From contig NZ_BOMZ01000106.1 of the NCBI RefSeq assembly GCF_016862455.1, forward strand, positions 1-64,000: a DNA stretch of 64,000 bases. Reading direction: 5' to 3'. The DNA comes from Actinoplanes utahensis. GTDB taxonomy: Bacteria > Actinomycetota > Actinomycetes > Mycobacteriales > Micromonosporaceae. Position numbers and translations under genes: made by a program. The notes beneath the pieces were generated by a model, which had not been told where the DNA came from, ran no database searches, and saw nothing but the letters and a program-made list of their open reading frames with translations. Below, piece by piece: positions 1-8,528 of the stretch. Every line of letters begins with the position of its first letter. Position 1 is the stretch's first letter.

Positions 1-11
1 GGCGGCGATGA

Positions 12-248
12 ACTGGGTGCTTCAGCCCGTCGGCCGTCCGCGCGGGTGATGCGACGGGTCATCAATGTCTCCATCAAACCCGGTGCGGAACACTCGAAGC
101 CGCTCACTACGTCGAAGTGAGCAAGGGAAAAGTCGGCCGCCAGGCCCGAACCTGGCTACACCTCACCCGCGCTGGACGCGATGCCTACGATCGGCACCTG
201 CAAGCGCTACGGAGCATCGCCGCACTGTCTCCGCAGGTAGATCACTAA
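12..248 (+). pseudogene. Winged-helix (HTH_34-type) regulator, 3' fragment
   Basis: From about position 99 one frame reads LEAAHYVEVSKGKVGR followed by LTRAGRDAYDRHLQALRSIA and stops at 246-248. This is the wing and last helix of small MarR-like winged-helix regulators of the HTH_34 family. Upstream the same frame stops at 9-11, and the residues before LEAA no longer resemble the family, so recognition helix and N-terminus are lost or frame-shifted. I read it as a degraded regulator, the first of several gene relics in the first 4 kb. It could also be cut by a sequencing error. Confidence 0.5.
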
Positions 249-383
249 GCCGCCCGCTCAATATACTCAAGATCATCCCTAGCGTTACTCTTCGTTCCGA
301 TGTTCCTCAAGAGCCGGGCCTGATGCGACATACGCGCGACACGGGCGTGCCACCAGCAGGCACGGCACATTACGGTGTGCCCC

Positions 384-1043
384 ATGAATCGATCTTGGGT
401 GTTGTCGCCGCTGGCGGGCCTGGCCGTCCTGGCCGGCTGCTCCGGCGGTGAGCAGCCGCGTCCCATGGCGGTGGCGCCGTCCGCTTCGCAACCGGCGGCG
501 GTGGCACCGGTCTACACCGGGATCCGTGGCGAGTGCCCTGAACTGAGCTCGCCGGAATCCGTCCGCTACACCGGTTCGCAGCCGCCCCGCTCGTATCCGC
601 TGCCGCGGCTGCACGACTCCCGGATCTGGATTCACTGCGGCTGGCTTTCGCCGTCGTCGGGCAAGTTGCGGATGGAGGTGCGCATCCAGATCTTCCGGGA
701 CGGGTTCAAACCCGCCTTCACCGGCCACGGCAACGCGGCCGCCAGTCACCGCCTGATGGCGGACATGACCGCCTCCGAGGTGCGCGGCAAGCCGGCCGGC
801 TCGCTTCGGGTGAGCACCGTGACGACGGCGTACGGCGAGGCTCTCGTCCGGGCCGACGGCACGCATCACACGCTGACGCAGACGACGCTCACCGGCAACG
901 CGGTCCTCACCGTCATAGTGAAGGAGCCGGAGGACTCCGCCACGGACGTGGCCACGCGTACCGGGAAGATGCTCGGGAACCCGGCTGCCGCCGCCGACGC
1001 GATCACCGCCGAGGTCGCGAAGCAGCTACTGCGCCAGAGGTAG
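384..1043 (+). CDS. Putative lipoprotein, function unknown
   Basis: A 219-residue protein with a lipoprotein signal: MNRSW, a hydrophobic run and the lipobox LAVLAGC, so Cys-18 should be lipidated and the mature protein anchored outside the membrane. An Ala/Pro-rich linker follows, then a compact domain of about 170 residues with two cysteines (GECPEL, IHCGWL) that may pair. I chose the ATG at 384 because it puts the signal peptide at the very N-terminus; a GTG three codons upstream is possible. I do not recognise the domain. It looks like the small lipoproteins of unknown role common in actinomycetes. Confidence 0.7.
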   Translation: MNRSWVLSPLAGLAVLAGCSGGEQPRPMAVAPSASQPAAVAPVYTGIRGECPELSSPESVRYTGSQPPRSYPLPRLHDSRIWIHCGWLSPSSGKLRMEVRIQIFRDGFKPAFTGHGNAAASHRLMADMTASEVRGKPAGSLRVSTVTTAYGEALVRADGTHHTLTQTTLTGNAVLTVIVKEPEDSATDVATRTGKMLGNPAAAADAITAEVAKQLLRQR

Positions 1044-1702
1044 ATGAGGGTCGGCCGGTACCACGTCGAGGTCAGGGACGGCGATCAGGGCCGACTGTTG
1101 CGGTCGGTGACGCGCTCGGAGACACGGACGGAGTTGTGGTGGCAGCCGAGTTGGTCGGCGCCGGCACAATGACGACCTTCACGACCACCATCGTCACACC
1201 TGCCCATTCCACTTCCAGAAACTGGACCGTTCCGCTTCCAAGGATCCGGACCGGCCGGGCGCCGGCCTTGCTGGCTCGATGTCCGTGGAGCAGGCGCTCA
1301 GGCTCTCTGTTCCGCAAGCGGTCGTTCCGCCATCGGCGACCGGGGCGAGTTCTGGTACGGCTTTCGTGCTCGGTCGCCGGCTCGTCGACAAACTCGGGCG
1401 ATAGCTGCCCTGGACGGCGAGTCGGGACCGGAGCCCGTCAGCCCGCGATCAGCTCCACGCGCAGGTAGGCCTCCCGGTAGTAATCAGCGAAAAACCAACG
1501 GCGACGCTGGTCAGAGTCGGTCGCGCCGGGCGGTAGTGCCGCTAATGCCATCCCACGGTTGACCAGCGTTGCGTTGGTTTCAGGCCGAAAACTACCCGAA
1601 GGCCTGCCAGGGCAAGGGAAGGTGATCTTGATCACGCACAAGTACCGGTCGGACATGCAAAGGTTTCGCGGCTCATGACGTCTGGCTTGACGGAGGTGAC
1701 CT
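1044..1702. other. Gene-poor interval before the sigma gene
   Basis: No convincing gene lies here. A minus-strand frame (1072-1317) has a hydrophobic stretch followed by a Thr/Ser/Pro tail but no good start. The right part holds the first 124-bp inverted repeat (1468-1591). The last 100 bases must carry the promoter of the sigma gene; a GGAGGTG ribosome-binding site lies at 1692-1698. Confidence 0.5.
1468..1591 (-). repeat. 124-bp inverted repeat, left copy
   Basis: The reverse complement of 1468-1591 matches 3537-3660 over its full length with about six mismatches, and the similarity stops abruptly at both ends. Each copy contains an internal inverted pair, AACCAACGCAACGCTGGTCA near one end and TGACCAGCG..GCCGTTGGTT near the other. 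The two copies face each other and enclose the sigma/beta-propeller gene pair. In this copy the sequence beyond the repeat (GTAGGC side) no longer encodes the resolvase C-terminus found next to the other copy. Confidence 0.85.
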
Positions 1703-2215
1703 GTGGAGCAGTCGCTGGAGGCGGAGTTCACCGCGTTCGTGGCGGGACGTGGGCAGGCTTTACTCCGCATCGCCTATGCCCTGAGCGGGGACAGGCGGAC
1801 CGCGGAGGACCTGGTACAAGGTGCGCTGGCCAAGGCGTACACGAAGTGGCCGCGCATCCACAGTGACGCCGAGGCGTACGTGCGACGGATCATTTACAAC
1901 GACCAAGCGTCGCGATGGCGGCGGCTCGGCCGTGGCCGCGAGGTGCCGGTCGCTGAGGTACCAGATCTGCCGCACACCGGCGGCTCGGGACTGGAGACTG
2001 CCGATCGTCTGGCGGTGCGGCAGGCATTGCTGTCGCTGCCGGCCCGGCAGCGCGCCGTGCTGGTCCTGCGCTATCTGGAGGATCGCACTGTGCAGGAGAC
2101 CGCCGAAGTGTTGGGCTGCCGTCCTGGCACGGTGGCCAGCCAGGCGTCCCGGGCCCTGGCGACGCTGCGCGACCGGTTTGTTGACGTCGACGAGTGGACA
2201 GGAGTTGCCCGATGA
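1703..2215 (+). CDS. ECF RNA polymerase sigma factor, SigE family
   Basis: 170 residues, normal length for the SigE-like ECF family of actinobacteria (TIGR02983 type). Region 2 lies at about 10-75 (LLRIAYALSGDRRTAEDLVQ, then AYVRRIIYN), and region 4 at about 105-160 (LPARQRAVLVLRYLEDRTVQ, then VLGCRPGTVASQASRALATL, the helix-turn-helix for the -35 element). Start is GTG with GGAGGTG four bases upstream. It overlaps the next gene by ATGA, so the two are translationally coupled and the downstream membrane protein is the probable partner. The pair sits between 124-bp inverted repeats, so it may have been moved as a unit. Confidence 0.88.
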   Translation: MEQSLEAEFTAFVAGRGQALLRIAYALSGDRRTAEDLVQGALAKAYTKWPRIHSDAEAYVRRIIYNDQASRWRRLGRGREVPVAEVPDLPHTGGSGLETADRLAVRQALLSLPARQRAVLVLRYLEDRTVQETAEVLGCRPGTVASQASRALATLRDRFVDVDEWTGVAR

Positions 2216-3336
2216 GTCGCCTGGAGAACGCTGTGCGCACGGCCGTGGCGGATCTTGCAGCAGAAGCGCCGTACGTCACCGATCTGGCCACCGCGGCTCG
2301 GCGGCGCGGTCACCGTATCCAGCGCCGACGCCGCATGGTGCTCGGCGTCGCCGTCGCTGCGTTGGCGGGAACAATGCTCATTCCGTATACCGTTCTGGGC
2401 GGGAACGCCGGGCCGACGCCGGTACCGGCGGCATCAGCCCTGGCTTCGTCGGCCCCTACCGCTAGCAAGCTGCCGCCCGCGCCGGTGATCCGTAAGGACT
2501 GGTGGGAGTCCCCGGTCGGGCTACCCGGCGGCTTCGTTGTCACCGGCTTGAGCCCGCAACGTGATCCCGGGTCCGACCCGCAGTGCCCTGAGGGCACGAC
2601 CGTTCGCGACGCCGGCGTGGTCTTGGATCGCTCAACCGGCCGGTACCGGATCTCGCGCGACAAGTCCTGTGCGCTTCTAGCGGCGCCGGTAGGGAAGTAC
2701 GCGGCGCTCTTCGACGCAGATAGCCGCATCGGCATCATGGACGCCACCACCGGCCACGTGCGCCGGTACGACTACGGAACCAGGTCCGGCGGGAATGGTT
2801 TCGCTTCCGACGCGCAATGGTCCCCGGACGGTACAAAGCTGCTGCTGACTCGACCTACAGGCATCCGGATTCTCCATGCCGGCACGGGCGATCACCAGGA
2901 CTGGGACATTCCTGAGCTCGTCAATCTGCGTTCCTTCACCTGGCTGCCCGGCGGCACCGAAATCGCCGTAGCGGCCCCTGATACGACGGGCACGCTGAAA
3001 ATTAGTGTCTACTCGTTCAGCACCCGTGAGCTCCTTCGTACTCTTGCGGTCCAAGGCGCGCCGGTGAGCCAAAACGCGTGGTCACCCGACGGTCGCTACG
3101 TGTTGCTCCTGCCGGAGGACCGCGCCAAGCGGCTGGTGCAGGTCGCGGAGGTGGCGACGGGCCGGACCGTCGCCACCCTCCCGTCCGCCGGCTCTGCGTA
3201 CTTCGTAAGCACCCACCAGATACTGGTCATATACAACGGCATCGCGAGCCTCTACGACCTCACCGGCAAGCTCCTGCAGAAAACCACGCTGCCGTCCGAT
3301 TACGCGAGACGCCAGATCAGCGTTGGACGGCCCTGA
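2212..3336 (+). CDS. Membrane-anchored TolB/WD40-like protein, probable sigma partner
   Basis: 374 residues. About 45 cytoplasmic residues (MSRLENAVRTAVADLAAEA, then an Arg-rich stretch RRRGHRIQRRRR), one transmembrane segment (VLGVAVAALAGTMLIPYTVL) and an extracytoplasmic domain with beta-propeller blades (SDAQWSPDGTKLLL, QNAWSPDGRYVLLL). This plan is typical of proteins encoded immediately after SigE-family ECF genes and thought to hold the sigma factor in check. No zinc-finger motif is present, so anti-sigma activity is inferred from topology and the ATGA overlap only. Confidence 0.72.
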   Translation: MSRLENAVRTAVADLAAEAPYVTDLATAARRRGHRIQRRRRMVLGVAVAALAGTMLIPYTVLGGNAGPTPVPAASALASSAPTASKLPPAPVIRKDWWESPVGLPGGFVVTGLSPQRDPGSDPQCPEGTTVRDAGVVLDRSTGRYRISRDKSCALLAAPVGKYAALFDADSRIGIMDATTGHVRRYDYGTRSGGNGFASDAQWSPDGTKLLLTRPTGIRILHAGTGDHQDWDIPELVNLRSFTWLPGGTEIAVAAPDTTGTLKISVYSFSTRELLRTLAVQGAPVSQNAWSPDGRYVLLLPEDRAKRLVQVAEVATGRTVATLPSAGSAYFVSTHQILVIYNGIASLYDLTGKLLQKTTLPSDYARRQISVGRP

Positions 3337-3647
3337 TCGGGGTGCCGGTATCTCCGGCCAGACACCCGACGCGACTGACTAACGCAGAAAGACTTTGAGG
3401 TCGGAGTCGGTGTGCCTCCGGGACTGGCCACGGTACCGGCCGAAGTAGGCAGCCACCGCTGCCGTCAGCAGCCGTGAGTCGCAGGAGACCGGGTGGGAGC
3501 GGCGCTGGCGATCCGCGCTCACCGCCTCCCCGGTCGTTTTCGGCCTGAAACCAACGCAACGCTGGTCAACCGTGGGATGGCACTTGCGGCACTACCGCCC
3601 GGCGCTACCGACTCTGACCAGCGGTGCCGTTGGTTTTTCGCTGATTA
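3337..3647. other. Mobile-DNA scar between propeller gene and resolvase
   Basis: No intact gene. It contains the minus-strand tyrosine-recombinase N-terminal fragment (3379-3500) and most of the right 124-bp inverted repeat (3537-3660). Confidence 0.55.
3379..3500 (-). pseudogene. Tyrosine recombinase (integrase) N-terminal fragment
   Basis: On the minus strand one frame reads LLTAAVAAYFGRYRG followed by RRHTDSDLKVFLR and then a stop at 3379-3381. This matches the N-terminal SAM-like core-binding helices of phage/XerC-type integrases, which usually continue ..FLRWC. The catalytic domain is absent. It is therefore a short relic, next to a 124-bp repeat and a serine recombinase. Confidence 0.45.
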
Positions 3648-3660
3648 CTACCGGGAGGCC
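3537..3660 (+). repeat. 124-bp inverted repeat, right copy
   Basis: Counterpart of 1468-1591 in opposite orientation. Its right edge lies inside the last codons of the resolvase gene (ASR-stop), so the repeat covers the resolvase 3' end and the DNA after it. Internal arms at about 3548-3567 and 3615-3635 form an imperfect palindrome that could be a recombinase-binding site. Confidence 0.85.
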
Positions 3661-4196
3661 AGGTAACTGTAAACCGTCTCGCGGCTGATGCCGTACTCCT
3701 TGGCCAGCGCGGACTTCTTCTCGCCGGCGGCGATGCGCTCGCGCAGCAGCTGCGCCTGCTCGGCGGTGAGGGCGGGCTTGCGGCCGGTGTAGACGCCGCG
3801 CTGCTTGGCGGCGGCGATGCCTTCGCGCTGGCGTTCCAGGATCAGGGCGCGCTCGAACTCGGCGAAGGCGCCCATCACCGACAGCAGCAGGTTGGCCATC
3901 GGCGAGTCCTCGCCGGTGAACGTGAGGCCCTCCTTGACGAACTCCACCCGCACGCCCTTGCCGGTCAGCGTCCGGACCAAGCGCCGGAGGTCGTCGAGGT
4001 TGCGGGCGAGCCGGTCCATGGAGTGCACGAGCACGGTGTCGCCGTCGCGGACGAACGCGATCATCTCGTCGAGCTTGGGGCGGGTGGTGTCCTTGCCGGA
4101 GGCCTTGTCGGTGAAGACGCGCTCCACGTCGATGCCGTCGAGCTGCCGGACGGTGTTCTGGTCGACGGTGCTGACCCTGACGTAGCCGACGCGCAT
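3648..4196 (-). CDS. tnpR: Serine recombinase, Tn3-type resolvase/invertase
   Basis: 182 residues, full family length. The N-terminal catalytic domain begins MRVGYVRVSTVDQN with the nucleophile Ser-9; the active-site arginines are seen in VHSMDRLARNLDDL. The long E helix carries MGAFAEFERALILERQREGI, followed by the GRKPALTAEQ linker and a C-terminal HTH (KEYGISRETVYSYLASR). Such enzymes resolve cointegrates or invert DNA at paired res sites. A good Shine-Dalgarno (GGAAGGCGAG on this strand) precedes the ATG. No transposase gene is left nearby, so this is an orphan resolvase with a res-like region just upstream. Confidence 0.92.
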   Translation of the reverse strand: MRVGYVRVSTVDQNTVRQLDGIDVERVFTDKASGKDTTRPKLDEMIAFVRDGDTVLVHSMDRLARNLDDLRRLVRTLTGKGVRVEFVKEGLTFTGEDSPMANLLLSVMGAFAEFERALILERQREGIAAAKQRGVYTGRKPALTAEQAQLLRERIAAGEKKSALAKEYGISRETVYSYLASR

Positions 4197-4221
4197 CTTT
4201 CTCGCCTTCCTGACCGCCCTT

Positions 4222-4290
4222 TGTCAGGTTGGACTCTATGGAGCCATCAGACAGTCGTCTAGAAACGCCACACTGGACCCTATTCTGACG
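4222..4290 (-). promoter_or_regulatory. Candidate res site of the resolvase
   Basis: Directly upstream of the resolvase are two adjacent imperfect palindromes: a 32-bp site (4222-4253) that starts TGTC and ends GACA, and a 35-bp site (4256-4290) that starts CGTC and ends GACG. TGTC..GACA-bounded subsites of about 28-35 bp upstream of tnpR are the usual arrangement in the Tn3 family. The resolvase promoter must lie in the same interval, so the enzyme probably represses itself. Confidence 0.4.
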
Positions 4291-4394
4291 CTCTTTGGTG
4301 CTGGTGGTGAGTGTGGTGTTGGGGTGTACGTCAACTTGACGCGGGGGAGCGATCGGGCGGAGATGTCCGCGGACCCCAACAGGAGCCCCAGCGA

Positions 4395-6500
4395 TCAGCG
4401 CGGCGCGGGACGGATGGCGCGCAGCGCGGCCGTAGCCGACTGTCGGCAACGCTGGTCCCAGTCGATCGGGTTGTCCCAGCCCCATTGCTCGATCCGGCGA
4501 TCGCTTTCGAGGAAGGCGGTCAACGCCGGCACTGCGGCCGCTGCTGCCGGGCCGATCCGGGCGAGGTGGTCAACGACGGTGGTGTCAGCGGAGCCGAACG
4601 GATTCCACTCCCAGGACTCATCGAGGAGGGCAGTGAGGACAGGCACCGTGTCGGCGGTGTTGCCGGTGGTGCTCCACAGCGCGATCGCCGCCTCCACTCT
4701 GGTCCTCCAGTGATTGTCGGCGCTCAGCCGGGTGCGGATTACCGGCGCGTGTGCCGCAGCGACGGGGCCCAGGTCGGCGAGCAGGCGCAGGGGTTGGGAT
4801 CCGGTGTCCGCCATCGTGGCGAGCCAGGCCAGCGCGGCGGCGGTGTCTTCGGCGCGTTCCCCGGTGATGCGCCAGCGTGCCCAGACCAGGCTGGCCAGCA
4901 GGCTGGGTTCGGCGTCGGCGGCCAGTCGGTCGAGAATGGGCACCGCGGCGGCGGCTGGCGGGCCGATCCGGGCGAGGCAGGATACGGCTGCGGGGCGGTC
5001 GGTATTCGGCGCGGACAGCAGCTCGGTCAGCAGTCCGACAGCGCCGGCTCCGTGTTCGCCCCAGTGGCTGATCCCCTGGAGGAGATCACACCGGAGGCGC
5101 TGCCAGCCGTTGCTCATGTCGGCCAGACGGGCGATGACGACCGGTGCGAGCCGCTCGGCGTACGGGCTCATCGCCGGTAACAGGTTGCCCGGATCGGGGT
5201 TGCCATCCGGATGCCAGCGGGGCTCGGGCCAGGGATAGGCCGGTCGGCTCAGTAGGTCCGCCAGTGGCTCGACCGCGCGGGCGTCGCCCAGACGAGCCAG
5301 CATCACGACCGTCCAGGCCCACACCTCGGGGTCCGGATCGTCGAGTGCGGAAGCGATCCGATCGCCGGTGGACGCGACGGCGGCTCCGGCCCGGACCAGG
5401 TGCCGGGCGGCGGTTCGCCGTACAGCCGGATCGGCGTCGTGCAGACGATCCGCCAGCAAGCCGATCATCGCGTCGGTCCGCGACCGCCACTCGCTGGCGA
5501 GAGCGTACGCCGCACGCTGGGCCGATGAGCGCAGAGCCGGATGGGGCGATACCGCCAGGCGTGCCACTAGATCCGTCTGGACATCTGGCATGTCGCCCAG
5601 AAAGGCGACGAGCCACGCGGCCAGCCCGCCACGGCGAAGGTTGTGGTTAGGCCACGGCACATCGTCCATCGCTTCAGCCAGGCGAGCGTCGAATACCTCG
5701 GTGAATAAGCCCAGCATTCGATCCGGCACCGGCTCGGTCGTCGCGCACAACCAGCTCAACGCGGCAGCGAACCGCACCTCAGGCGGGCTACCCGGATCGG
5801 CCCATAGCGCAGCCGTCCACGCCACCACGTCCGAGTTCCCGTGCTCCACCGCCAACTGCGCGAGAGCCAGCACCAGACTGATCCGTACGGCCGGGGACGT
5901 CTCGACCGCGAGGCGCGCCCGCAGCGCGGCCGTCACCTCGGGCGGTGGCATCAGCGCGCCCGCCAGGGCGTATGCCGCGTTCGCCCGGACCGGTGCAGTC
6001 GAATCGTCGAGCAGGCCGATAAGCAGCGGGGCGTCGGCTGTGACCGCTTCCCGCGCCGCCTGGCAAGTCCAAGCGACGGTGCGCCCGTACCCGTCGATCG
6101 TCTCGCGGTCCTGTTCATCGACCATCTGAAACAAGGACGCGCGCATGTCCGTACCGAAGTGTTCTCGGTGTCCCACCTCGGCGGCAAGGTTCAGCAGCTC
6201 GCCGCGCTGGGACGCCGCGGGGTCAGCGGCGATTCGCAGCAGGAACGGCACCGCCAGTGCCCCGGTGACGTCGCTGGTGCCTTCGTTGCGCACGATGGTC
6301 CACAGTTCGCTAAGGCTGCGGGAAGCGTGGTCGGGGTCGGACAGCGCTCGCAGCAGGCCGGGAACGACGTCGGGTGCCCAGCACTCGTCGGTGAAACGCG
6401 CCCAGGGAACGGCGTCCAACTCCGGCTCGCCGGCCCCGCGCAGTGCCGCCATCACCCACCGGACGTCCTGCTCTCCGCCGGGCTCACAGATCTCAATCAC
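4395..6500 (-). CDS. Large HEAT-repeat protein
   Basis: 701 residues made almost wholly of helical pairs of HEAT type, for example LLIGLLDDSTAPVRANAAYA, LLADRLHDADPAVRRTAARH and RIASALDDPDPEVWAWTVVM, giving about a dozen repeats. No signal peptide, membrane segment or enzyme motif is visible, so it is probably a cytosolic scaffold. Such proteins are frequent in Actinoplanes-like genomes, usually without a known partner. It is transcribed alone, with no gene close enough to form an operon. The start is the ATG at 6500 (MIEICEPGGEQDV). Confidence 0.82.
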   Translation of the reverse strand: MIEICEPGGEQDVRWVMAALRGAGEPELDAVPWARFTDECWAPDVVPGLLRALSDPDHASRSLSELWTIVRNEGTSDVTGALAVPFLLRIAADPAASQRGELLNLAAEVGHREHFGTDMRASLFQMVDEQDRETIDGYGRTVAWTCQAAREAVTADAPLLIGLLDDSTAPVRANAAYALAGALMPPPEVTAALRARLAVETSPAVRISLVLALAQLAVEHGNSDVVAWTAALWADPGSPPEVRFAAALSWLCATTEPVPDRMLGLFTEVFDARLAEAMDDVPWPNHNLRRGGLAAWLVAFLGDMPDVQTDLVARLAVSPHPALRSSAQRAAYALASEWRSRTDAMIGLLADRLHDADPAVRRTAARHLVRAGAAVASTGDRIASALDDPDPEVWAWTVVMLARLGDARAVEPLADLLSRPAYPWPEPRWHPDGNPDPGNLLPAMSPYAERLAPVVIARLADMSNGWQRLRCDLLQGISHWGEHGAGAVGLLTELLSAPNTDRPAAVSCLARIGPPAAAAVPILDRLAADAEPSLLASLVWARWRITGERAEDTAAALAWLATMADTGSQPLRLLADLGPVAAAHAPVIRTRLSADNHWRTRVEAAIALWSTTGNTADTVPVLTALLDESWEWNPFGSADTTVVDHLARIGPAAAAAVPALTAFLESDRRIEQWGWDNPIDWDQRCRQSATAALRAIRPAPR

Positions 6501-7257
6501 GCCGCGATCCTGCCGTACCGATACGACGTTTCTGAGAGCTCCTCAACGTTCGAACGCTCTGATCTTCACCCCGTGCAGAGGACCTCGGCCATCCGTGCAC
6601 GGCACCTCAGAAATCGACAGCTGGCGCTGTTCGCCGAGATGGAGCGCACCTTCACCGCCGAGCGGGCCGCGCACGCCCGGGGAGATGGCCCCTGAGCCGT
6701 GGAAAGATCCCGTACGGTGGCGGCGCAAGGTCATCGCTGGGAGGGGCGCGAAATGGCCTGGTTGAGGCCGAAGTGAACCCGGGCGGACACGCCCGCGGCC
6801 GCCGCCTACCGTGCGGCCCTCGCCGCCGGGGGTGAGGAGCTGCCGTCGCGCCGACGCAAGCACTGGGAAGACGCGCCCGGCGCGGGGCAGCCGGCCCGGC
6901 CGGGCCGTCCAGAAGGTCCCGGCTCAACCGTCGCCGTCGCCGTCGCCGTGGGCGGGTGGCACGAGGGCGAAGGGCCCGGGGACGTGCCCGCCCCGCGTTC
7001 AGTCGTTCCCCGCCGGCGCACCGATCGCCAAGCTCGGCGACGGCTGGGGCCACCGCTACTGCGCCACCGAGGAGAAGCGGCGCCAGAAGATCCTGAGCGG
7101 GACGACGTTCCGGCCACCAGCCCTCGCGGTGGCGGCTGGGATCCGGGTCCGGTTCGGCACGCAACGCGTGAGCCCGCGCCGGGCAACCCGGCGGGTGCCG
7201 TTCCACTCCCTCGGAACCGGAACGTTCCAGCCCTGGGAAGTGGAACGGCCGTCGCCG
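6501..7257. other. Intergenic interval with no recognisable gene
   Basis: Several frames are open because of high GC, but none gives a recognisable protein with a plausible start. A hairpin downstream of the DUF11/RTX gene lies at 7200-7246. Short frames such as one ending at 6695 (ALFAEMERTFTAERAAHA) may be remnants, but I cannot assign them. Confidence 0.4.
7200..7246 (-). terminator. Hairpin after the DUF11/RTX gene
   Basis: Arms GTTCCACT (7200-7207) and AGTGGAAC (7239-7246) enclose a perfect central palindrome GGAACGTTCC (7219-7228). It lies 12 bases past the stop codon of the minus-strand gene, so a role in transcription end or mRNA stability is likely. No U-tract is present. Confidence 0.45.
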
Positions 7258-8070
7258 TCAGGGGTTGCAGTCGATCATGGTTTCGGTGTTGGTGCAGGTG
7301 TCGGTGCCGGGTCCGCCGTTGGCGTTGTCGGTGCCGGGGCCGCCGTCGATGGTGTCGTTGCCGTTGCCGCCTTGGATGGTGTCGGTGCCGTGACCGGCGT
7401 GGATGGTGTCGGTGCCGTCGTCGCCGTTGATGTTGTCGTCGCCGGAGCCGCCGTAGACGCGGTCGTTGCCGGGGAGGCTGTTGATGGCGTCGTTGCCGCC
7501 GAGGCCGCAGATGACGTCGGGGCCGGCGGTGCCGAGGAGCAGGTTGTTGCCGCTGGTGCCGGTGATGGTGCATCCGTTGGCGTTGTTGATGAGGGTGGTT
7601 TCGGTGTCGGTGTTGTTGCCGGCGACCGGGTCGGCGGGGCTGGTGCTGGTGACCGCTGCGGTGGCGGTGACGGTGCCGGTGGCCTGTGGTTCGACGGTGA
7701 TGGTGATGGTGGCGTCGGCGTTGGGGGTGAGGTTGCCGTGGGTGCAGGTGACGGTGGCCGCGGTGGTGGTGCAGGTGCCTTGGCTGGTGGCGGCGGTGAG
7801 GATGGTGCGGGCGCTGCCGGAGAGGGTGACGGTGGTGCTGACGCCGGTGGCGGCGTCGGGGCCGTTGTTGGTGACGGTGGTGGTGTAGGTGTAGGTGTTG
7901 CCGAGTGCGGCCGGGTCAGCGGAATCGGCGACGGTGACCTCGACGTCCGCGGCCGGGCCGTAGCCGGACTGCCCTCGCGGGGGCGGGTCGGCGCTGGCAG
8001 GGGCGGTGGGGGCGCCGAGAGTGAGCGCCAGGGCGCCTACCGTTGCGACCATGCCGTGAGTCTTCTTCAC
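7258..8070 (-). CDS. Secreted DUF11-domain protein with RTX-like Ca-binding repeats
   Basis: 270 residues. A Sec signal peptide (VKKTHG, hydrophobic core, PTAPASA cleavage region), then one DUF11 domain of about 120 residues (TYTTTVTNNGPDAATGVST typifies the family), then a C-terminal tract of about 90 residues rich in GGxGxD nonapeptides (LGGNDAINSLPGND, YGGSGDDNINGDDGTD, GGNGNDTIDGGPGTD). The repeats would form a calcium-bound parallel beta-roll outside the cell. The GTG at 8070 is chosen because AAAGGAT lies just upstream and it starts the signal peptide. Role unknown; surface adhesion or matrix is a guess. Confidence 0.8.
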   Translation of the reverse strand: MKKTHGMVATVGALALTLGAPTAPASADPPPRGQSGYGPAADVEVTVADSADPAALGNTYTYTTTVTNNGPDAATGVSTTVTLSGSARTILTAATSQGTCTTTAATVTCTHGNLTPNADATITITVEPQATGTVTATAAVTSTSPADPVAGNNTDTETTLINNANGCTITGTSGNNLLLGTAGPDVICGLGGNDAINSLPGNDRVYGGSGDDNINGDDGTDTIHAGHGTDTIQGGNGNDTIDGGPGTDNANGGPGTDTCTNTETMIDCNP

Positions 8071-8528
8071 CGAAGATCCTTTCGTTGCGGAAGCTGAACA
8101 GCGCAGGAGCGCTGAACCGATTCCAGCACCGGCTTGTCGGATCAAACCGCCCTTTAGACGTAAAACATCCTTTTCAGTACGAAAGCCTTTCGTCGACCCG
8201 GGTCAGACGCCTTACCCAGGCTCCCTGGTGGGAGAGCGGCGCCTCCTGTTTGATCCCGCCGGAACGGCTCACCCCGGCCCGGATGCGGCGGGGGTTTCGG
8301 AATCTCCGCGCGACCGGCGCCTCACCAGCGCGTGCACCTGAACCCGGCCGCCCCGATCCCGGACGTCCGCCAGGTTCCCGCAACCGACAGGCCGCTGTCC
8401 GCCACGACGTGGGACTCATTCTGGTCACCGGCCAGGCCCACCAACGACCGGCCCACCACAAGAAAGGCACCAAGCCCCGCCGCACTGGTTGAACGACAAG
8501 GTGAGCCGGTACGCGTGGATCGTACGCA
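8071..8528. other. Promoter region of the DUF11/RTX gene and gene-free DNA
   Basis: The part next to the gene (about 8140-8200) is unusually AT-rich for this genome and contains a perfect palindrome, CGAAAGCCTTTCG, at 8180-8192. It is a likely promoter/operator for the minus-strand secreted protein. The rest has no gene I can support. Confidence 0.45.

Noticed and set aside
1072..1317. Minus-strand 81-codon frame with hydrophobic stretch
   Set aside because: No ribosome site or signal peptide at the start, and its Ser/Thr/Pro tail may be chance; not enough support.
6811..8097. Long plus-strand Gly/Val-rich open frame
   Set aside because: It is antisense to the DUF11/RTX gene, and its low-complexity sequence is what GGxGxD repeats give when read on the other strand.
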